Shown here one piece after another: positions 1 to 4,714 of a stretch of DNA of 5,303 nucleotides. A model generated the notes under the pieces. It was not told where the DNA came from and did no database searches. It was given only the letters and a program-made list of their open reading frames with translations. The position numbers and the translations under genes are program-made. Position 1 is the stretch's first letter. Each line of letters starts with the position of its first letter. This DNA comes from Bacteroidales bacterium (GTDB lineage: Bacteria; Bacteroidota; Bacteroidia; Bacteroidales; ML635J-15). The stretch is from the NCBI GenBank assembly GCA_028697515.1, contig JAQVEY010000203.1:1-5303 (forward strand), written 5' to 3'.

Positions 1-48
1 ATGTTGTGCTGGAATATTAAGGATAAATGCCGATAATTTAACGCGTAT

Positions 49-111
49 AACTGCTGTAATCCATCGCGAGTAACTCGCGCTGGATTAATGAGACTCCAAC
101 TGCTGTAATCC
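49..111 (+). repeat. 14-bp direct repeat (AACTGCTGTAATCC) introducing two palindromic units
   Basis: The 14-mer AACTGCTGTAATCC occurs exactly at 49-62 and again at 98-111, 49 bp apart. Each copy is followed by a palindrome sharing the core CGCGAGTWACTCGCG, and each unit also contains GAGACTCC (90-97 and 117-124). The region 49-149 therefore reads as two diverged tandem units of about 50 bp. In the first unit the end of the 14-mer (TAATCC) is part of the left arm of the hairpin; in the second unit it is not, and a different arm pair is used. No coding frame is convincing in 1-223, so this is best described as intergenic repeat DNA. Confidence 0.7.
57..87. repeat. 31-nt palindrome, copy A
   Basis: This is an imperfect palindrome centred on base 72. 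The inner arms CGCGAGT (65-71) and ACTCGCG (73-79) are perfect. The outer arms TAATCCA (57-63) and TGGATTA (81-87) are also perfectly complementary, with one mismatch between 64 and 80. The inner 15 bases are the reverse complement of the core of copies B (119-149) and C (677-707), while the outer arms are unrelated to theirs. It could form a stem-loop in RNA or a cruciform or hairpin in DNA. There is no T-run on either side, so a terminator is unlikely. Confidence 0.8.
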
Positions 112-118
112 GAGACGA

Positions 119-149
119 GACTCCTGCGCGAGTTACTCGCGTAGGAGTC
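119..149. repeat. 31-nt palindrome, copy B
   Basis: The left arm GACTCCTGCGCGAG (119-132) pairs with CTCGCGTAGGAGTC (136-149) around a TTA loop. Thirteen pairs are Watson-Crick and one is a G-T wobble (126/142). The core CGCGAGTTACTCGCG spans 127-141. It ends about 8 bases before the -33 element of the DsrE-gene promoter, so it could also affect that promoter, but it is more simply a member of the dispersed palindrome family seen at 57-87 and 657-707. Confidence 0.85.
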
Positions 150-157
150 ATTTTCAT

Positions 158-187
158 TTTGTCGAAGTAGGAATTTTTTTAAATTTG
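158..187 (+). promoter_or_regulatory. Bacteroidota-type promoter for the DsrE-family gene
   Basis: TTTG at 158-161 and TAAATTTG at 180-187 match the Bacteroidota -33 (TTTG/TTG) and -7 (TANNTTTG) consensus, with an 18-nt spacer. Transcription would start near 194, giving a leader of about 30 nt before the ATG at 224. The leader has no purine-rich Shine-Dalgarno motif, which is usual for this phylum. Confidence 0.6.
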
Positions 188-223
188 TGATGAAATTATC
201 AATTAACAAATAATGTATTTATC

Positions 224-544
224 ATGAAACTAGGAATTATTTTAGAAACCAAAGAACTCGAAAAATCTTGGAATGCATTTAGATTTGCCGTAACAGCAAA
301 AAAACAAGGACACGATGTTAAAGTGTTTTTAATGGGCGAAGCCGTAGAATGTGAAGGCTTGACACACGAAAAATTTAATGTTGATGAACAGTTAAAGACT
401 TTCGTATCAGTTGGAGGAGAAATTTTCGCTTGTGGCACTTGTCTTAAATCACGTCAATTGTCGGTCAGTGATGCTTGTCCTATTTCTACAATGATTGACT
501 GTGTTAACCTTGTCGTATGGGCAGATAAGACAGTTACTTTTTAG
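224..544 (+). CDS. DsrE-family protein (small sulfur-relay-type protein)
   Basis: The 106-residue product fits the DsrE/DsrF/TusD fold family, small cytoplasmic proteins of which several characterised members pass persulfide sulfur between cysteines; many others have no known role. Visible features are the N-terminal beta-strand start MKLGIILETK, a VKVFLMGEAVEC strand with Cys43, the family-typical ACGTCLKSR (Cys70 and Cys73), and a C-terminal DACPISTM segment (Cys85) ending in DKTVTF. Length is normal and there is no signal peptide. The ATG at 224 sits about 30 nt below a good promoter and begins at the expected first strand. The gene stands alone on this strand. Its TAG stop (542-544) overlaps the reversed TAA of a gene remnant on the other strand. 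Membership is clear to me from the motifs; the sulfur-transfer role is an inference from the family. Confidence 0.85.
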   Translation: MKLGIILETKELEKSWNAFRFAVTAKKQGHDVKVFLMGEAVECEGLTHEKFNVDEQLKTFVSVGGEIFACGTCLKSRQLSVSDACPISTMIDCVNLVVWADKTVTF

Positions 545-654
545 TACTTTTTTGTTTCCCTTAATTCTCCACTCTCATTGTACATTTTCCATTCCCCCGA
601 TTTTTGCCCATTTGTGTAGTACATATCGTATAATAAAATCCCGGAATCATTCCA
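541..654 (-). pseudogene. Truncated duplicate of the YwqK-like gene 3' end
   Basis: This 114-bp stretch aligns without gaps to 735-848, the last 37 codons plus stop of the intact YwqK-like gene. I count 6 mismatches (544, 547, 556, 572, 595, 643). The frame remains open and corresponds to residues 114-150 of the intact protein: the end of repeat 3 and all of repeat 4, finishing in ETKKY and TAA. Five of the six differences are synonymous; the sixth changes Asn to Ser. Homology stops abruptly at 654/655 and palindromic repeat DNA begins at 657. No start codon or signal peptide is present, so it is not an expressed gene by itself. It is best read as the surviving 3' end of a former paralogue. 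Confidence 0.88.
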
Positions 655-656
655 CT

Positions 657-707
657 GACTCCTGCGCGAGTTACGAGACTCCTGCGTGAGTTACTCGCGT
701 AGGAGGC
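657..707. repeat. Palindrome copy C with a tandem half-copy
   Basis: The full element at 677-707 pairs GACTCCTGCGTGAG (677-690) with 694-707 around a TTA loop, with two G-T wobbles and one mismatch (678/706). It is preceded by a half element, GACTCCTGCGCGAGTTAC at 657-674, which matches copy B exactly in its left arm and loop and has no right arm of its own. The half-copy differs from 677-694 by one base over 18. The structure lies between the gene remnant and the intact YwqK-like gene. Neither flank has a T-run, so it is not a standard bidirectional terminator for the converging genes. Confidence 0.8.
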
Positions 708-734
708 AGGTAAAGTAGTTTGTTCTTTGGTAAT

Positions 735-1187
735 TTAATATTTTTTTGTCTCCCTTAATTCTCCATTCTCATTGTACATTTTCCATTCACCCGATTTTTG
801 CCCATTTGTGTAGTACATATCGTATAATAAAATCCCAGAATCATTCCATATTTTCCAATGCCCATGCTTAAGATTCTTTTTATATATAGCAGAAGATATT
901 AATACCTGGTTCTCGTTGTATTTAAGCCACTTTCCATGTTTTTGAGAGTTTTTGTATGACCTTATCTCCTTAATATTTCCATCTGCATAATAAAGAATAT
1001 TTTTTCCGTGAGCCTGACCATTTTTAACTGTTAATGATGATTTTAATGTTGTGCCGTCCTCATAATGTTCGTTAAAGGTGCCGGTAAATAACTTGCCGTT
1101 GAGATAACACAAACCGTCTTCTCGTATTTCCTGAGATTTTAATAGAATTGCAACAAATATGAGAATTACTGTAATGAAATATTTCAT
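735..1187 (-). CDS. Exported YwqK/MORN-like repeat protein
   Basis: The 150-residue product has a signal peptide (residues 1 to about 19, hydrophobic run FITVILIFVAILL) followed by a strictly periodic repeat region. Four 24-residue repeats start at 54, 78, 102 and 126, with the pattern K/T-N-x-Q/L-x-H/S-G-x-W-x-x-Y/W-N/A-x-x-G. A more divergent first unit covers about 26-51. This is the MORN-type repeat seen in proteins annotated as the 'YwqK-family antitoxin'. That name comes from a Bacillus locus and says little about exported Bacteroidota members. No lipobox cysteine follows the signal peptide, so a periplasmic or extracellular location is expected. It lies 76 bp downstream of the small CarboxypepD_reg gene, separated by a terminator, and I see no convincing promoter of its own. 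The last 37 codons are duplicated at 541-654. The fold assignment is solid; the function is unknown. Confidence 0.82.
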   Translation of the reverse strand: MKYFITVILIFVAILLKSQEIREDGLCYLNGKLFTGTFNEHYEDGTTLKSSLTVKNGQAHGKNILYYADGNIKEIRSYKNSQKHGKWLKYNENQVLISSAIYKKNLKHGHWKIWNDSGILLYDMYYTNGQKSGEWKMYNENGELRETKKY

Positions 1188-1201
1188 ATAATTTAAAAAT
1201 T

Positions 1202-1240
1202 AAAAAAATAGTATCTTAATAAAACTCTAAGATACTATTT
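1202..1240 (-). terminator. Intrinsic terminator after the small CarboxypepD_reg gene
   Basis: Reading the - strand, AAATAGTATCTTA (1240-1228) pairs perfectly over 13 bp with 1218-1206 around a 9-nt loop, and a run of T (complement of the A-run at 1202-1208) overlaps and follows the stem. It begins about 24 nt after the stop at 1264. The T-run ends about 14 nt before the YwqK-like start, so any expression of that gene from upstream would need read-through. Confidence 0.8.
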
Positions 1241-1263
1241 CAATTTGTATTGTCAAAAATGTT

Positions 1264-1614
1264 TTAAAAAACCGGATTTATTTCTATCGAACCATTTGTT
1301 ATTTCTGTCATGTCCATTGTCTTTTCTTCGTAAGAAATGTATGATATTTTCAAATTTCTTGAAGAAGTATTTTCAGGCAGATTGATGGTGAAATTACCTT
1401 CTAAATCAGAATATACTGTAATGTCAGTATTCTCGATGCTAATTTTAACACCTGTAAGAGCTTCTTTTGATAAAGAATCAGTAATTTTTCCGCTATAGCT
1501 TGTTGTACTTACGGAGTTGCCGTCTTTGTTGTTGTCAGACTTTAATGTTTTTACGTTTGTTGCACTTGCAGTTAGAACTGTCAGAACAAAAATCAAAGTC
1601 ATTAAGTTTTTCAT
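1264..1614 (-). CDS. Small secreted CarboxypepD_reg-like single-domain protein
   Basis: The 116-residue product has a signal peptide (about residues 1-19, MKNLMTLIFVLTVLTASA), a polar linker rich in Asn, Ser and Lys (20-38), and one CarboxypepD_reg-like beta-sandwich domain (about 41-116). The domain shows the family pattern GKITDSLSKEALTGVKISI, then SDLEGNFTINLP, then LKISYISYEE. The same pattern occurs at residues 31-85 of the neighbouring TonB receptor (ISFISYE there), and the two genes share the 13-mer ttcgtaagaaatg at that motif. Such domains normally sit at the N-terminus of TonB receptors or other surface proteins; here it stands alone with no plug, barrel or enzyme. The start at 1614 lies about 37 nt below a TANNTTTG -7 element with direct repeats upstream, and a terminator follows. 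It probably acts in the periplasm or at the outer membrane; its partner is unknown. Confidence 0.8.
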   Translation of the reverse strand: MKNLMTLIFVLTVLTASATNVKTLKSDNNKDGNSVSTTSYSGKITDSLSKEALTGVKISIENTDITVYSDLEGNFTINLPENTSSRNLKISYISYEEKTMDMTEITNGSIEINPVF

Positions 1615-1651
1615 AGTATTTAATTTTAAGTTTAATTCATTTTATCTGATA

Positions 1652-1659
1652 CAAAAATA
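1652..1659 (-). promoter_or_regulatory. -7 promoter element for the small CarboxypepD_reg gene
   Basis: On the - strand TATTTTTG (1659-1652) matches the Bacteroidota -7 consensus TANNTTTG. Transcription would begin near 1645, about 30 nt before the ATG at 1614. No TTG/TTTG -33 element sits at the usual spacing; the nearest TTTG (1691-1688) is 28 nt away. The -33 position is instead next to the last of the 11-bp repeats at 1676-1719, which suggests activator-dependent transcription. Confidence 0.55.
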
Positions 1660-1675
1660 TATAGAATGATTTTAA

Positions 1676-1719
1676 TAGAAGTTAAGCCAAAATTATGTCT
1701 ATGTTAAGTTTATGTTAAG
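1676..1719 (-). promoter_or_regulatory. Four in-phase 11-bp direct repeats, putative OmpR/PhoB-type operator
   Basis: Read on the - strand, 11-nt slots begin at 1719, 1708, 1697 and 1686. Their first seven bases are CTTAACA, CTTAACA, CATAATT and CTTAACT, so slots 1 and 2 are identical, slot 4 differs at one base and slot 3 is degenerate. An 11-bp period with a 7-bp conserved half is how PhoB/OmpR-family response regulators bind in tandem, and the CTTAAC core resembles the cyanobacterial Pho box. Slot 4's conserved part ends 20 nt before the TANNTTTG element, where such activators replace the -33 contact. The rest of the 1615-1746 spacer shows no other structure. The pattern is directly visible; the regulator's identity is inferred. 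Confidence 0.5.
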
Positions 1720-1746
1720 TGTTTGATTGTTATTTTTCATTTATCA

Positions 1747-4647
1747 CTATAATGCATAACTGATTTTCAGTTTAAATGACCTTCCTGCTGTCAAACGTGA
1801 GAAATATTGTTCTTCAGCCATGTATGATACAAATACAGATTCTTGTTTACTGTTTAAAATATTATCAACTTTAAAACCTATTTGTAGTCTGTTTTGTGCC
1901 CCGATATTAAAACTCGAATTAAAATTTAGCGAATGAAAAGGATTTGAGTATATATCTGGTCGGTCAGCAATTCCTGCATATTGAAGAGTTCTTCCTTGTA
2001 CATTATAATAAAATCCTGCTTCAAAATTCTCCCAAAATCCATTATTGCCTTTATAGGATATACCTGCATTTACAATATATGGAGCTTGTCCTGACATATC
2101 GCGGTAATTACTTATCACTTGACCTATTCGAGCATTTTCAGTTCTGGAATCATATTCGGTTTTGCTCAATTCAATTCTCGAAAAAGTATATGTGTAATTA
2201 ATATTTAGTGATAAATTATTAAATGCTTCACCTATAAAATCCATATTTTGCCTTATCTCAAATTCAGCTCCGATAACTTCTCCATTACCAACATTTCTAG
2301 GCTGAAAAGCTCCTCTTTGGGTGGCAAACTGTACAACTTCGATGGGATTAAAGAAATATTTGTAAAATCCACTAACACTTATAAGTTGGGCATTTTTCCT
2401 AAACAATTCCCATCTGAGATCAAAATTATAAATATCCGTACATTTAAGATTGCCATCCCAAAATTCTATCCCAGCAACATCATTTGCATCTCTAAACAAA
2501 CCTCCGATAAATGTCCTTCCTGTTATAGGGTCAAATATTTCTGCGTATGACAATTCTTTAAATGATGGTCTTGCTATTGTTTTCGATGCCGAAACGCGAA
2601 GATTTTGTATGTCGCTCAATGTATATATAAGATTTACTGTCGGGAAATATCCCAAATTGTCTAATACAATGTCATTTTTAAGAATATTTAAACCGAGTTG
2701 GTCTCTACCTGTATAATGTTGAACGTATTTTTCAATTCTTATTCCAACAATTGCTCTAAACAAAGCGAATGGGCTGAATTCATACGATGTATATACTCCA
2801 ATATTATTTATGCTCGAATTAAATTTATTTGGATTTACAGGAATAAATGGAACCTCATAAGTTGTTCCTGAAGTGGCTGACCCATTTAATGGCCATAGAT
2901 TCTCTGAACTAAAAATCTCATCAGGGTCTCCTGTTAAATCAACATTTCTAATATTTATAGCATAATTTCTAATAATGAAATCCCTTTGCTTAAAGGAGTT
3001 TGATGCCCCGAAGTTTAACTTCGATTTTCTGCCAAAAGTTTCGAATTCATAACTTGCATTTATCAAAGCTGAAATATTAAATTCGTTAAGCTCTCGCCAT
3101 ATTCTTTCAGGAAATCCCGATTCTGTACTTATGCTAAAAACACCCTCGCGGTCTTCGTATCTAGTAAATCTAATGTCAGGATCTTGAATTGAAGATAGAC
3201 TTGGTGATATTTTCCATTCCAGATTCCATAAGTCATTTTTTAACCTGTGCTTACCATCAATTATGATATTTGTTAATCCGCGTTGACTGTAATCAAGAGA
3301 GTGTATAAAACCATCGAAATTTGATCCCAGATTGGTTTTATAAAAGTCAAATATCCCAGCTTTTGACTCGCCGTTTTGTAAATGCATAAGATTTATCCTG
3401 TATTTCGAATTTTTTGTTTTAATAGCAAATCCAGCTAAACCATTTAAAAATACTGATTCTGTTCCGAAGTTACCTATTTGATATTCTCTTCTGTCAAGTT
3501 CTGTGATAGTTTTGTCGCCTTGCAGTCCATATAAACCGTTTTCAGCATCCTGATAATATTCAGTAGAGTATTTATAAGATACTGCAAAATTATATCCTAT
3601 AGTATATTTATTTTTATTTACCTGATTTCCAAAATTAGAGCTGAATTCATAATCCATTAGACTTTTCTCTTTTATAGCAGCCATATTAGGATTAAAGCTC
3701 GAAAGGATTTCTTTGTATCTCTGAGCTTTTGCACCATCGGGATTTCCAACCACTTCGGCAAATTGTGGAATATCTGTCGTTGCAGGAATAGCTCTTGTTC
3801 CGTCATCAAATCCTAGAAAGTCTAAGTTCCCGCCTTTATAGGTCAAGAAATCAGGGTTAAAATGAGCTCCCGGATTATATCCCAGACCTAAAGATATGCT
3901 TCCTTGTCTGCTATCGGGAAAATCCTTCGTTTCTATATTTACAACACCTCCGGTAAAATCAGCCGGTAATTCTGCCGAAAAAGTTTTACTAACGATAATA
4001 TTATCAATAATATTAGTCGGAAACATATCCATTTGAACAGTATTGCGATCGGGATCCAGTCCTGGAATTTCCATTCCGTTTAAAATGGTTTTTGTATATC
4101 TGTCACCGAGTCCGCGAACATAAACGTATTTTCCACCCGATACTGAAACACCTGTAATTCTTTTCATTGATGAAGCTGCATCTGAATCTCCTGTTTTCCT
4201 AAATCCCGAAGAAGATATCCCGTCAAGCAAGTTAACCGAATTCCTTTTCATGGCTACCAGAGAATTTTCGGTGTTTCTTACTTCCTTGGCCGCAACTGTA
4301 ACTTCTGAAAGTAATATGCCTTCTTCGTTCATTTTGATATCATCAAGAATAAGAACCTGACCCAAACTTATTTCTATTCCACTCATCAATATTGTTTCGT
4401 AAGAAATGAAGGAAATTTCAAAGTCGTATTTACCTGGGGATATCTTTAAACTGTATTTTCCATCGAGATCTGTTGTTGTTCCTGTTGTTGTGCCTTTAAC
4501 AACAATTGCCACTCCCGGCATTGATTCCCCTGTTTTTGAATCGTAAATTGTTCCTCTCACATAACTATCTTGAGCACTTAGTGTAAATGCAAAAAGTTTT
4601 ATTATCAAAATAAAAAAGAATATTTTTTTTACCATTTTGGTTATCAT
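1747..4647 (-). CDS. TonB-dependent outer-membrane receptor with N-terminal CarboxypepD_reg-like domain
   Basis: The 966-residue product is an active-transport gate in the outer membrane, powered by TonB-ExbBD. In order: signal peptide ending near SAQ (24-26); CarboxypepD_reg-like domain (about 29-106, with SMPGVAIVVKGTTTG and LDGKYSLKI); a TonB-box-like SEVTV (114-118); plug (about 125-245) with YVYVRGLGDRY, ILNGMEIPGLDPDR, DMFPTNIIDNIIVSKTFSAE and DFTGGVVNIETKD; then a barrel of about 720 residues. It ends in KISYAL rather than an aromatic residue. No SusD-like gene adjoins it and it lacks SusC hallmarks, so it belongs to the non-SusC receptors; the substrate cannot be read. The start at 4647 could be replaced by the ATG at 4635 (MVKKIFFF), which gives a more typical signal peptide. 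It begins just after the terminator of the beta-helix gene, and I find no promoter between them. No terminator is visible after its stop. Confidence 0.95.
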   Translation of the reverse strand: MITKMVKKIFFFILIIKLFAFTLSAQDSYVRGTIYDSKTGESMPGVAIVVKGTTTGTTTDLDGKYSLKISPGKYDFEISFISYETILMSGIEISLGQVLILDDIKMNEEGILLSEVTVAAKEVRNTENSLVAMKRNSVNLLDGISSSGFRKTGDSDAASSMKRITGVSVSGGKYVYVRGLGDRYTKTILNGMEIPGLDPDRNTVQMDMFPTNIIDNIIVSKTFSAELPADFTGGVVNIETKDFPDSRQGSISLGLGYNPGAHFNPDFLTYKGGNLDFLGFDDGTRAIPATTDIPQFAEVVGNPDGAKAQRYKEILSSFNPNMAAIKEKSLMDYEFSSNFGNQVNKNKYTIGYNFAVSYKYSTEYYQDAENGLYGLQGDKTITELDRREYQIGNFGTESVFLNGLAGFAIKTKNSKYRINLMHLQNGESKAGIFDFYKTNLGSNFDGFIHSLDYSQRGLTNIIIDGKHRLKNDLWNLEWKISPSLSSIQDPDIRFTRYEDREGVFSISTESGFPERIWRELNEFNISALINASYEFETFGRKSKLNFGASNSFKQRDFIIRNYAINIRNVDLTGDPDEIFSSENLWPLNGSATSGTTYEVPFIPVNPNKFNSSINNIGVYTSYEFSPFALFRAIVGIRIEKYVQHYTGRDQLGLNILKNDIVLDNLGYFPTVNLIYTLSDIQNLRVSASKTIARPSFKELSYAEIFDPITGRTFIGGLFRDANDVAGIEFWDGNLKCTDIYNFDLRWELFRKNAQLISVSGFYKYFFNPIEVVQFATQRGAFQPRNVGNGEVIGAEFEIRQNMDFIGEAFNNLSLNINYTYTFSRIELSKTEYDSRTENARIGQVISNYRDMSGQAPYIVNAGISYKGNNGFWENFEAGFYYNVQGRTLQYAGIADRPDIYSNPFHSLNFNSSFNIGAQNRLQIGFKVDNILNSKQESVFVSYMAEEQYFSRLTAGRSFKLKISYAL

Positions 4648-4660
4648 TTGTTTTTAACAT

Positions 4661-4687
4661 AAAAACCCGCAGACTAAAAAGTCTGCG
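4661..4687 (-). terminator. Intrinsic terminator between the beta-helix gene and the TonB receptor
   Basis: On the - strand CGCAGACT (4687-4680) pairs perfectly with AGTCTGCG (4675-4668) around TTTT, followed by GG and TTTTT (4665-4661). It starts 27 nt after the beta-helix stop at 4715 and its T-run ends 13 nt before the receptor ATG at 4647. No TANNTTTG element is present in the 67-bp gap, so it probably acts as a leaky terminator or attenuator that sets a higher level for the upstream gene than for the receptor. Confidence 0.8.
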
Positions 4688-4714
4688 AGTATTAATTATT
4701 TATTTAGATCTAAA

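Noticed and set aside
1..36. Short open frame starting at base 1 on the + strand
   Set aside because: It is only 11 codons before a stop, and no family features are visible.
57..149. CRISPR-like array
   Set aside because: The repeats are palindromes with differing arms, only two lie close together, and there are no regular unique spacers or cas genes.
199..438. Open frame on the - strand
   Set aside because: It is antisense to the DsrE-family gene, which has clear family motifs.
495..689. Open frame on the + strand after the DsrE gene
   Set aside because: It overlaps the gene remnant antisense and runs into the palindromic repeat; the composition is not protein-like and the reverse frame has clear homology to the YwqK-like gene.
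677..707. Bidirectional terminator between converging genes
   Set aside because: The stem is strong but neither side has a T-run, and the same element also occurs upstream of a gene; it is better explained as a dispersed palindrome.
735..1187. Toxin-antitoxin module based on the YwqK name
   Set aside because: The protein has a signal peptide and no toxin-like partner is adjacent; the antitoxin label is a family name only.
1188..1263. Promoter for the YwqK-like gene
   Set aside because: No TANNTTTG element at a sensible distance was found; the only near matches fall in the terminator T-run.
1944..2716. Three open frames on the + strand
   Set aside because: They lie antisense inside the TonB receptor gene, which is continuous and has well-recognised domains; they are shadows of it.
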